A stretch of DNA of 64,000 nt from contig NZ_JACARC010000037.1 of assembly GCF_013386825.1 (NCBI RefSeq), forward strand, positions 186,001 to 250,000, written 5' to 3'. A model generated the notes under the pieces. That model ran no database searches. It saw nothing but the letters and a program-made list of their open reading frames with translations, and had not been told where the DNA came from. Positions within the stretch are counted from its first letter, which is position 1. The number at the start of each line of letters is the position of its first letter. Position numbers and translations under genes: made by a program. This stretch comes from Pseudomonas sp. IPO3778. Its GTDB lineage: Bacteria > Pseudomonadota > Gammaproteobacteria > Pseudomonadales > Pseudomonadaceae. Below are positions 53,636-61,114 of the stretch, in pieces.

Positions 53636-53664
53636 AATTGACTTATATCTTTATAAAGTGCATT
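53636..53664. promoter_or_regulatory. 29-bp conserved promoter/operator block upstream of the MFS gene
   Basis: Begins AATTGACT (a -35-like TTGACT) and contains TATATC, TTTATAAAGTG and CATT at the -10 position. 24 of 29 positions are identical to the acnD-CitMHS block at 51059. It points towards the MFS gene. Confidence 0.6.
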
Positions 53665-53767
53665 TTTACTTAAAGCATAGCGTCGCCAATTGATGTGTCC
53701 GCCTGAACACGTTCGTTAGCCTGCACGACGACTACGCGCCCACCACAATCACAATAATGGTGAATAC

Positions 53768-55060
53768 ATGTCGTACCGTAGAGGCTGGATAGCCGTCTTT
53801 CTGTTTTCATTGGCGATGATCAATTACATGGATCGCATCGCTTTATCCATTGCCGCCAAGCCTATCGCAGAGGAATTTCACCTTACGTCAGTGGGGATGG
53901 GTTACTTGTTTTCGTCCTTCATCTGGAGCTATGCGCTGTTCCTGATACCGGTCGGCCTGCTGATCGACAAATACGGCGTCAAGCGTGTGGGCGGTATCGG
54001 CATTTTTATTTGGTCGCTGGCCACGGCCCTCACAGGCGCCGCCTCAAGCTTCGCAAGCCTTCTGACCGCCAGGCTGGTGATGGGCGCAGGCGAATCCGTC
54101 AGCAATCCGGTCGGAGCCAAAGTCATTCGCGAGTGGATACCGAGTACAGAACGCGGAACGATCACTGCCATTTTCAACAGCGGCTCCTATGCGGGCCCGG
54201 CCATCTGCTCCCTGATGCTGGCAGCGCTGGTCGCGGCGTTCGGTTGGCGCGTGTCATTCGGCATTGCCGGCGCGATCGGCTTCCTGTGGCTACTCGCGTG
54301 GTACTTCTTTTATGGGAAGCCGGAAAACGTATCCTGGCTCAGCGAACAGGAACGCAGTTTGATCGTTGACAGTCGTGCCACCGACGGTAGCCGCGATGCT
54401 CAAACCTACGGCCTCAAGCAACTGATCAAAACCCCAACCCTGTGGGGCCTGGCACTGGCCCAAGGGTGCAATGTTTACACCCAGTACCTGTTCCTGACCT
54501 GGCTGCCGAGTTATCTGCAAGATGCCCGGCATCTGACGATTGCCAAGAGCGGCCTGTTTACCGCCATCCCCTACGCCGTTGCGGGAGTGCTGTGCATCGT
54601 TCTGGGCAAGCTGAGTGACCATTATCTGAAAAAGGGAGGTGGCGCCGCGTCGGGTAAACGCCGAAACGTCATAGCGCTCTCGATGCTTGTCTCCAGTGGC
54701 ATCGTGCTGATTCCCTTTGCGCAAGGCATCACCCAACTCGTGGTCATTTTCTCGCTCACACTGGCGGGTATTGCCTCGACAACCTCGCTCAACTTTACGC
54801 TGCTCAATGATCTGCTCCCAAGCTCCGGCGACGTAGGAAGGGCCATGGCATTCGTGGTTGTAGGGGGGAACATCTTTGGCATGCTCGCGCCTGTTGTGAC
54901 GGGCTACCTGATCAGCGCTACAGGCAGTTACAACGGCGCGTTTGGTATTGCAGGCGGTTTGCTGATTACCGGAGCGGCAGCCATCCTTATGATGACCAGA
55001 AAGCCGATGATTTCACAAAAGCGCCTGACAAACCTGCGCACTTCGGCAGTTGCGCATTAA
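53768..55060 (+). CDS. MFS transporter, anion:cation symporter (ACS) type
   Basis: 430-residue 12-TM major-facilitator protein. INYMDRIALSIAAKPIAEEF at residues 18-37 is the ACS signature, as in galactonate, glucarate and tricarballylate-type carriers. The loop GLLIDKYGVKRVGGIG follows TM2. It belongs to the block through the shared 29-bp promoter element and probably imports an organic anion related to the CitMHS substrate. The stop overlaps the convergent nadE stop by 4 nt (TTAA). Confidence 0.87.
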   Translation: MSYRRGWIAVFLFSLAMINYMDRIALSIAAKPIAEEFHLTSVGMGYLFSSFIWSYALFLIPVGLLIDKYGVKRVGGIGIFIWSLATALTGAASSFASLLTARLVMGAGESVSNPVGAKVIREWIPSTERGTITAIFNSGSYAGPAICSLMLAALVAAFGWRVSFGIAGAIGFLWLLAWYFFYGKPENVSWLSEQERSLIVDSRATDGSRDAQTYGLKQLIKTPTLWGLALAQGCNVYTQYLFLTWLPSYLQDARHLTIAKSGLFTAIPYAVAGVLCIVLGKLSDHYLKKGGGAASGKRRNVIALSMLVSSGIVLIPFAQGITQLVVIFSLTLAGIASTTSLNFTLLNDLLPSSGDVGRAMAFVVVGGNIFGMLAPVVTGYLISATGSYNGAFGIAGGLLITGAAAILMMTRKPMISQKRLTNLRTSAVAH

Positions 55061-55872
55061 TCTGGAATGAGAGGCAGCGCCCGCTTGTGCGCGGTCTTGA
55101 GGTAAGCGCTCTCGACAATCGCCCTCACCCGCTCACTCACCGCCCCGCCCATCAGGTAGTGGTCGATCTCGTCGTAGCTGCAGCCATACGCCAGCTCATC
55201 CGGCTTGCCCGGCGCCAGCTCTTCCAGATCCGCCGTCGGTGCTTTCACCACCAGGTGCCGGGGCCCGCCAAGGGCGCTGGCCAGCAGGCGCACCTGGGTC
55301 TTGGTCAGCCCTGACAGCGGCGCCAGGTCGCAGGCGCCGTCACCGAACTTGGTGAAAAACCCCATCAACGCCTCGGCGCCGTGGTCGGTGCCCACCACCA
55401 GGGCGTTGTGCAGGTTCGCCACGGCATACTGCGCCATCATCCGCGCCCGGGCCTTGACGTTGCCTTTGATAAAGTCGAGGCGCTCGGCGCTGGCCTGCCC
55501 CGCAGACAGGCTGCCCATCAGCCCGTCGACGCACGCCGCAATGTTCAGCGTCTCGATCTGGTCCGGTGCGATAACGTCCAGGGAAGCCTGGGCATCACGC
55601 TCGTCCGCCTGGGTTTTATAGGGCAAGCGCATGGCGATAAAACGGGCCTCGTAGTCCTCGCTGCGCAGTTGCTCCACCGCCAATTGGCACAAGCGCCCGG
55701 CGGTCAATGAGTCGACGCCGCCGCTGATGCCCAGCACCAGCGCGCGGCAGCCGGACTGGCGCAAGGTGAGCTTGATGAAGTCGATACGCCGTTGCAGCTC
55801 ATCGGCCTCGCCGCCCTTGCCGAGCAGCCGGTTGATATTCAGTTCCCGGGCAATACGTGCCTGAGTCTCCAT
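55057..55872 (-). CDS. nadE: NH3-dependent NAD+ synthetase NadE
   Basis: 271-residue amidating NAD synthetase. The ATP-pyrophosphatase loop is LGISGGVDSLTAGRL (about 48). VVGTDHGAEALMGFFTKFGD and LTKTQVRLLA are family segments. There is no glutaminase domain, so ammonia is the donor. The ATG at 55872 (METQARIAREL) comes 1 nt after the pncB stop. Earlier frame codons read through pncB and are rejected. Confidence 0.95.
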   Translation of the reverse strand: METQARIARELNINRLLGKGGEADELQRRIDFIKLTLRQSGCRALVLGISGGVDSLTAGRLCQLAVEQLRSEDYEARFIAMRLPYKTQADERDAQASLDVIAPDQIETLNIAACVDGLMGSLSAGQASAERLDFIKGNVKARARMMAQYAVANLHNALVVGTDHGAEALMGFFTKFGDGACDLAPLSGLTKTQVRLLASALGGPRHLVVKAPTADLEELAPGKPDELAYGCSYDEIDHYLMGGAVSERVRAIVESAYLKTAHKRALPLIPD

Positions 55873-55873
55873 G

Positions 55874-57100
55874 TCACACCCCCACCTGTGGATTGATGTT
55901 GCCGACGCTGAACACCTGCGCCGCGTACTGCAGAAACGAGGCGTCTTCGCAGACGTTCTTGATCGGGTCATCGGAGAACTTCACCACCGGCTCGCCATGC
56001 ACCCGCACCAGCTTCATGACGATGCTCAGCGGCTCCACGCCGTCCACATCGCAGGCCAGGCTGGTGCCCATGCCGAAGCCGAATTTGGCCTTGCCGCGCA
56101 CGTGCCGCAGGATCGGCAGGCATTTTTCGAAGTTCAGGCCGTCGGAGAACATCAGGTCCTTGGTCATCGGGTCGATGCCCAGCGCCTTATAACGGGCCAG
56201 CACCTTGTCGGCCCACACGATCGGGTCGCCGGAATCCTGGCGCAGGCCGTCGTACAGCTTGGCGAAGTACAGGTCGAAATCCTTGAGGAAAAAGTCGGTG
56301 CTGATGCAGTCGGTCAGGGCGATGCCCAGCCGGCCACGGTATTCGCGCACCCAGTTTTCCAGCGCCGCGTTCTGGCTCTCCCGCAGGCGACCCAGTTGCT
56401 GGTGCACCATCAGCCATTGGTGGGCCATGGTGCCGATCAGCGGCAGGTCGAATTCGTAGGCCAGGTGCGCGTTGCTGGTGCCGATGAACTGGCCGGGGAA
56501 GTCGCGGCGCATGATGTCCACCACTTCACGCTGGGCCTTGAACGACAGCCGGCGCCGGGTGGAAAAGTCCGAAACGCGCAGGTCGGCCAGCTCGTCGCGG
56601 GTGAGGTTTTTCTCCAGCCAGTCGAACTTCTGGTAAAGCTTGCGGGTGACGTCTTCGAGGGTCACGTCAGGGTATTTATCGCGGTTGCGCAGCTCGCTGA
56701 CCAGGGCCAATATCGGCTGCTCGAACATGATGCAGTGCAGCATCGGGCCCACCACGCGGATGTTCAGTTGGCCGTCGATTTCGCTGACGTGGATATAACG
56801 CAGGTTGAAGCGGAACAGGCCCAGGAAACGCTCGAAATCCGGGGTCAGGTATTCGCGCCGCGAGTTGAACAGAAAGCGCAGTTCGCCTTCGCGCATGTGG
56901 AGGCCGGCGAGTTTTTCCAGCTCTACCCGCAGTTCGGGAATCAGGTGCCCGAGTTTCTCTTTGGCGCGCACGATGAACTGGTATTCCACGTCCACGTTCG
57001 GGTGCTGGTGCAGCACGGCCTGCATCATGGTGAAGGTGTAGTAGTCGGTGTCCAGCAGGCCCTGGATTACACCGTTTTCATAGTCGTATGCACTTTCCAT
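55874..57100 (-). CDS. pncB: Nicotinate phosphoribosyltransferase PncB
   Basis: 408-residue enzyme that converts nicotinate and PRPP to NaMN in NAD salvage. It has the N-terminal GLLDTDYYTFTMMQAVL, the active-site region STRRRLSFKAQREVVD with GTSNAHLAYEFDLPLIGTMA, and LRQDSGDPIVWADK. It is 12 nt after pncA and 1 nt before nadE, which makes a compact NAD-salvage operon. Confidence 0.96.
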   Translation of the reverse strand: MESAYDYENGVIQGLLDTDYYTFTMMQAVLHQHPNVDVEYQFIVRAKEKLGHLIPELRVELEKLAGLHMREGELRFLFNSRREYLTPDFERFLGLFRFNLRYIHVSEIDGQLNIRVVGPMLHCIMFEQPILALVSELRNRDKYPDVTLEDVTRKLYQKFDWLEKNLTRDELADLRVSDFSTRRRLSFKAQREVVDIMRRDFPGQFIGTSNAHLAYEFDLPLIGTMAHQWLMVHQQLGRLRESQNAALENWVREYRGRLGIALTDCISTDFFLKDFDLYFAKLYDGLRQDSGDPIVWADKVLARYKALGIDPMTKDLMFSDGLNFEKCLPILRHVRGKAKFGFGMGTSLACDVDGVEPLSIVMKLVRVHGEPVVKFSDDPIKNVCEDASFLQYAAQVFSVGNINPQVGV

Positions 57101-57112
57101 GAGTGACTCCTT

Positions 57113-57760
57113 TTAACGCGTGGCCATCGCGGCCAGTTCTTCCCGAGTGCGGGTTATCACAACGCCGATTTGCTGCAAGTGGTTGACCGCTTGCACACCG
57201 CCCTGCTCGCTGATGCCACGGCACGCCGGCAGGTGCAGGATCACCTCGAAGCCGGCCTTGAGCAGTTGCAAGGCGGTGGTCTTGACGCAGTAGTCCAGCG
57301 CCAGGCCGCCGACGATCACGCGCCGGATGCCCTGGGCATTGAGGTATTCGATGACGCCGGTGGAGAGTTTGTCGTGAAGGTCGTGGTAGCAGGCGCCGTA
57401 AGGGTGCAGGTCGGGCTCGACGCCCTTCCAGATGAAGTAGTCGTAGTCATAGGGCGTGGGCAGTTCGTCCAGCAGGGTAAAACCCTCGGTGCCCGGCACG
57501 CAGTGAGCCACCCAGGTGACGTCGGCATGCACCAGCCCGGTGGGTTGCAGCATATCGCTGTGGTGTTGCACCACCCAGGGTGCGTGCGGGGTGTGGGCGT
57601 CCTTGCTGCCCACGCGGCGCCCGGCGAGGCTGGCCATGTAATTGAGCTCGGCGCCAATCTCGTCACCGCCGGCTACCGGCAGCTCGTCGGGGCACAGCGG
57701 CGTGAAGCTCTTCTGGGCGTCGACGTCGAATGAGGCAATCGCGTTTTTAGAGAGGGTCAT
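57113..57760 (-). CDS. pncA: Nicotinamidase PncA
   Basis: 215-residue cysteine hydrolase that deamidates nicotinamide. The catalytic Asp is in ASFDVDAQKSFTPLCP (about 8-23), the metal site in GRRVGSKDAHTPHAPW, and the catalytic Cys in GGLALDYCVKTTALQLL (about 165). The ATG at 57760 with CGGAG upstream is chosen. It is first in the pncA-pncB-nadE operon and faces nrtR across a palindromic operator. Confidence 0.93.
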   Translation of the reverse strand: MTLSKNAIASFDVDAQKSFTPLCPDELPVAGGDEIGAELNYMASLAGRRVGSKDAHTPHAPWVVQHHSDMLQPTGLVHADVTWVAHCVPGTEGFTLLDELPTPYDYDYFIWKGVEPDLHPYGACYHDLHDKLSTGVIEYLNAQGIRRVIVGGLALDYCVKTTALQLLKAGFEVILHLPACRGISEQGGVQAVNHLQQIGVVITRTREELAAMATR

Positions 57761-57788
57761 GTGGGTGTTCTCCGGTGGCCTGAACACA

Positions 57789-57809
57789 AAAGTACACGTC
57801 ATGTACTTT
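57789..57809. promoter_or_regulatory. NrtR operator between pncA and nrtR
   Basis: AAAGTACA and TGTACTTT are perfect 8-bp arms around CGTCA. A further AAGTACACGACA half-site starts at 57845. The location in the divergent promoter of an NrtR-controlled salvage operon makes this assignment strong. Confidence 0.7.
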
Positions 57810-57907
57810 CATGGCAAGAAACATTTAGTTATCTATGCTGGATCAAGTACACGACATCGCCGTTTGATCCGTTAGACTGTGCCCCACCACTGCCCACAGG
57901 ACCCCAC

Positions 57908-58615
57908 ATGCCAGACCACGCCCCCACCCCCAGCGCTTACCTGCACACCGTGGACCTGTGCGTACTGTTCTATTGCCGTGCCTGCGGGGAGCTGAAGCTC
58001 TTGCTCAATCAGCGCGAAGCCGAGCCGTTCGCCGGGCACTGGGCGTTGCCCGGTGTGGTGGTGAATGGCGGTGTGCAAGATCTGCGCCTTGAGGATGCCG
58101 TGGAGCGGTTGCGGGCCAGTGACAAGGTCGGGTTGCCGCTGGCCTGGAGCGAGCAAGTGGGTACGGTGGGCGATGCATTTCGCGATCCGCGCTGCTGGTC
58201 GTCATCCACGTTTTATCTGGCGATCGTGGCCGATGAGGTGACCCTGGCCGGGCATCAGCAATGGTTCTCGCTGGAAGCCGTGGCGAGTGGCGGGGTCAAA
58301 TTGCCGTTCGACCACAACGGGATTGTGGCGGCGGTACAGGAACGGCTGTTTTCCAAGTCGCTGTACAGCAGCTTGCCGTTGATGTTTTTGGGCAGTGAGT
58401 TCAGTGCACCGGAGGCGACTACGATCTTTTCCCTGGTGTTGGCGCGGCCGGTGCTGAAGACCAGTATTCGCCAGCGTTTGCTGAAGCTGACCGAGGCCGG
58501 TTATTTGCGGGAGACTGGGCGCAAGAAGCAGAGTGAAGGTGGGCGGCCGCAGGCGACGGTGCAGAACCTGAAGCCTGGGGCGGTGTACTTTTTTGATCGC
58601 AGCTTTGCGGAATAA
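57908..58615 (+). CDS. nrtR: Nudix-related transcriptional regulator NrtR
   Basis: 235-residue regulator. The N-terminal Nudix-like domain (AGHWALPGVVVNGG, DLRLEDAVERLR) lacks an intact REx2EE box, as expected for the ADP-ribose-sensing, non-catalytic NrtR. The C-terminal winged helix is at 160-230 (TIFSLVLARPVLKTSIRQRL, YLRETGRKKQSEGGRPQ). It is divergent from pncA-pncB-nadE, the known NrtR regulon in Pseudomonas. The ATG at 57908 is chosen; the open frame before it covers the operator. Confidence 0.92.
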   Translation: MPDHAPTPSAYLHTVDLCVLFYCRACGELKLLLNQREAEPFAGHWALPGVVVNGGVQDLRLEDAVERLRASDKVGLPLAWSEQVGTVGDAFRDPRCWSSSTFYLAIVADEVTLAGHQQWFSLEAVASGGVKLPFDHNGIVAAVQERLFSKSLYSSLPLMFLGSEFSAPEATTIFSLVLARPVLKTSIRQRLLKLTEAGYLRETGRKKQSEGGRPQATVQNLKPGAVYFFDRSFAE

Positions 58616-58653
58616 GACCGAGCACCCTCTCCCTCACAACGAAGATCAAAAAC

Positions 58654-58758
58654 TGTGGGAGTGGGCTTGTGTGGGAGCGGGCTTGCTCGCGAATGCGGTG
58701 TATCAGTCACTCATGTATTGGCTGACACACCGCCTTCGCGAGCAAGCCCGCTCCCACA
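58654..58758. repeat. REP palindrome (copy 6, with partial duplicate arm)
   Basis: A truncated arm TGTGGGAGTGGGCTTG (58654) is followed by a full REP with arms GTGGGAGCGGGCTTGCTCGC (58671) and complement. It has a different sub-type of arm from copies 1 and 3-5. It lies between the nrtR and SDR stop codons (convergent). Confidence 0.8.
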
Positions 58759-58793
58759 TTTGATCTGCGGTGGTTGAAGGAGATGCGTCTGGC

Positions 58794-59567
58794 TCAATTC
58801 ATCCAGTTACCGCCATCCACGTTGTAGGTCTGGGCAACCACGTAGTCGGCCTCTTTTGAAGCGAGGAAAACCGCCATCCCGGTCAAATCCTCCGCCGTGC
58901 CCATCCGCCCAAACGGCACCTCGGCCCCCACGCGCTTTTTCTTCTCCCCCAGGGGCAGCCCTTCGTGTTTGGCGAACATCGCATCCACCCCGTCCCAATG
59001 CTCGCCATCCACTACACCCGGCGCGATGGCATTTACGTTGATCCCCTGCTTGATCAAGTTCAGCCCCGCCGATTGCGTGAGGCTGATCACCGCTGCCTTG
59101 GTCGCGCAGTACACCGCCACCAGCGGTTCACCCCGGCGCCCGGCCTGGCTGGCCATGTTGATGATCTTGCCGCCATGCCCCTGCTGGATCATCTGCCGTG
59201 CGGCGGCCTGCAAGGTGAACAGCGTACCGGCGACGTTGATCGAGAACAGCCGGTCAAAGCTGTCGCGGGTGATGTCGGTGATCGGCGCGAGGTCGAACAA
59301 CGCGGCGTTGTTGATCAGGATGTCGAGCTTGCCGGCCTGCGCCACCACCGCCGCAATCGCCGCGTCGATGGACGCCTGGTCGGTGACGTCCATCGCCACC
59401 GCGTAGGCCTGGGGGCCCAGTTCTGTGGCGGTGACGCGGGCCCGCTCCAGGTTGATGTCGGCGATGGCGACGGTCGCGCCTTCGTTGATGTAGGCCTGGG
59501 CAAACGCCCGGCCAATGCCCCGGGCGCTGCCGGTGACCAGCGCGCTTTTACCTTCCAGTCGTTTCAT
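58794..59567 (-). CDS. Polyol dehydrogenase of the SDR family (sorbitol/L-iditol 2-dehydrogenase-like)
   Basis: 257-residue classical SDR. NAD motif LVTGSARGIGRAFAQAYI is at 10-27, ILINNAALFDLAP at about 86, catalytic Ser in NMASQAGRRG and YCATK (about 153). The C-terminal VDGGNWMN and the segment GVDAMFAKHEGLP match bacterial sorbitol dehydrogenases (SmoS/PolS). It is 22 nt after a mannitol/sorbitol-type SBP gene, which supports polyol oxidation to a ketose. Confidence 0.82.
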   Translation of the reverse strand: MKRLEGKSALVTGSARGIGRAFAQAYINEGATVAIADINLERARVTATELGPQAYAVAMDVTDQASIDAAIAAVVAQAGKLDILINNAALFDLAPITDITRDSFDRLFSINVAGTLFTLQAAARQMIQQGHGGKIINMASQAGRRGEPLVAVYCATKAAVISLTQSAGLNLIKQGINVNAIAPGVVDGEHWDGVDAMFAKHEGLPLGEKKKRVGAEVPFGRMGTAEDLTGMAVFLASKEADYVVAQTYNVDGGNWMN

Positions 59568-59589
59568 GAATGCAGTGTCCCTAAGGTGA

Positions 59590-60900
59590 TTATTTCGGGT
59601 AGCCGGCGCGTTTCATTTCGCGCATCGTGGTGGTCTGCGCCTCGGCCAGTGCCTGGTCGACGGTCATGCCGCCGGTGAGCGCTGCGGAAAACAGCTTGCC
59701 CACCGAGGTGCCAATGGCCTGGAACTCGGGGATCGTCACGTATTGGATGCCCACGTACGGCACAGGCTGGGCCGACGGGTGCGCCGGGTCGGCGTGCTGC
59801 ATCATCTGCAAGGTCACCTTGGCGAACGGCGCCGCCGCCAGGTACGCCGCGTTGTAGGTGGACTGGCGCGTGCCCGGCGGCACGTTGGTGATGCCGTCCT
59901 TGTCCGCCACCAATTGGATGTAGTCCTTGGAGGTGGCCCAGGTGATAAAGGCTTTGGCGGCGTCCTTGTGTTTGGAGGTGGCCGGGATCGCCAGGGACCA
60001 GGCGTACAGCCACGACGAGCCCTTGTCGGTGACCTCGGTGGGGGCGGCGGCAAAGCCAACGCTGTCGGCGACCTTGCTTTGGGTTTTGTCGGTGGTGAAC
60101 GAGCCGGCGACGCTGGCATCCACCCAGATCACGCATTTGCCGCTGTTGAACAGCGCCAGGGTTTCGTTGAAGCCGTTGCTGGAGACGCCCGGCGGGCCGT
60201 AGTTTTTCAGGGTATTGACGTAGAAGTTCGCCGCCGCCGTCCATTGCGCACTGGTCAATTCCGGCTTCCACTGCTCGTCAAACCAGCGGGCGCCAAAGGC
60301 GTTGGCCATGGTGCTCAGCAATGCGGTGTTTTCGCCCCAGCCTGCCTTGCCCCGCAGGCACATGCCGTATTGGTCCTTGGCGGGTTGGTTGAGCTTGGCG
60401 GCGAACTCGCCCAGTTGGGTCCAGGTCGGGTGCTCGGGCATGGTCAGGCCGGCCTGTTTGAACAGGTCGGTGCGGTAATAGGTGACGGTGCTTTCGCCAT
60501 AGAACGGCAAGGCGTAGAGAGTATTGTTCACCGACAGGCCCTGGCGCACGGCGGGGAAGATGTCGTCCACGTCGTAATCGGCGGGCAGTGGCGTGATCGG
60601 CTCCAGCCAGTGCTTGGCGCCCCACAGCGGGGTTTCATAGGTGCCGATGGTCAGCACGTCGAACTGGCCGCCCTGGGTGGCGATGTCGGTAGTGAGGCGT
60701 TGGCGCAGGACGTTTTCTTCGAGCACCACCCAATTGAGTTTCACCTCGGGGTGTTGCTGCTCGAACACCTTGGACAGACGTTGCATGCGGATCATGTCGC
60801 TGTTGTTGACCGTGGCGATGGTCACGGTTTCGGCCGCGTGGGCGGCAATTGCCAGCGTGAGGCCGGAGAGCAGGAACAGCGCTTTCGAAATCTTGAACAT
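59590..60900 (-). CDS. mtlE: Polyol ABC transporter substrate-binding protein (MtlE/SmoE-like)
   Basis: 436-residue periplasmic receptor of the SBP_bac_1 family. The signal peptide is at 1-22 (AIAAHA), and the mature start is ETVTIATVNNSDMIRMQRL. PLWGAKHWLEPITPLPADYD and GESTVTYYRTDLFKQAGL resemble MtlE. In mtl operons the permease genes mtlF and mtlG follow; here the next gene is the SDR and no permease or ATPase is present. Two CA motifs lie just before the ATG at 60900. It may feed a transporter coded elsewhere. Confidence 0.82.
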   Translation of the reverse strand: MFKISKALFLLSGLTLAIAAHAAETVTIATVNNSDMIRMQRLSKVFEQQHPEVKLNWVVLEENVLRQRLTTDIATQGGQFDVLTIGTYETPLWGAKHWLEPITPLPADYDVDDIFPAVRQGLSVNNTLYALPFYGESTVTYYRTDLFKQAGLTMPEHPTWTQLGEFAAKLNQPAKDQYGMCLRGKAGWGENTALLSTMANAFGARWFDEQWKPELTSAQWTAAANFYVNTLKNYGPPGVSSNGFNETLALFNSGKCVIWVDASVAGSFTTDKTQSKVADSVGFAAAPTEVTDKGSSWLYAWSLAIPATSKHKDAAKAFITWATSKDYIQLVADKDGITNVPPGTRQSTYNAAYLAAAPFAKVTLQMMQHADPAHPSAQPVPYVGIQYVTIPEFQAIGTSVGKLFSAALTGGMTVDQALAEAQTTTMREMKRAGYPK

Positions 60901-60912
60901 GGCGGTTTCCAC

Positions 60913-60929
60913 TTATTGTTTTTGTTGTT
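60913..60929 (-). promoter_or_regulatory. Double CA motif (Hfq-Crc) before the polyol SBP gene
   Basis: AACAACAAAAACAATAA contains AACAACAA and AACAATAA, about 12 nt upstream of the start codon. Confidence 0.6.
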
Positions 60930-60986
60930 GACGGGCCGATTACAGCAGCTTGCCCAGGGCCGGACAAACGAATGGCGGATGCCTGG

Positions 60987-61030
60987 CTGATACTTTTTTA
61001 ACCGCGCGGCCCGGATCAAAAAAGTATCAG
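60987..61030. promoter_or_regulatory. Large inverted repeat, candidate AraC/MtlR operator
   Basis: CTGATACTTTTTT (60987-60999) and AAAAAAGTATCAG (61018-61030) are perfect 13-bp arms around 18 nt. It lies in the divergent promoter between the polyol SBP and the AraC gene. Paired sites on one DNA face suit an AraC dimer. Confidence 0.6.
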
Positions 61031-61114
61031 TGGCGGGCAAAACCCGGGGTAGCGGCGGCCTGGGCAAAGGGCGTATTTTGGCTTTATTCCAAAAAGCCCA
61101 GAAGGGCCACGCCC

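Noticed and set aside
58654..58758. CRISPR-like repeat or attachment site
   Set aside because: Sequence and symmetry are those of the REP elements seen five times elsewhere in the window.
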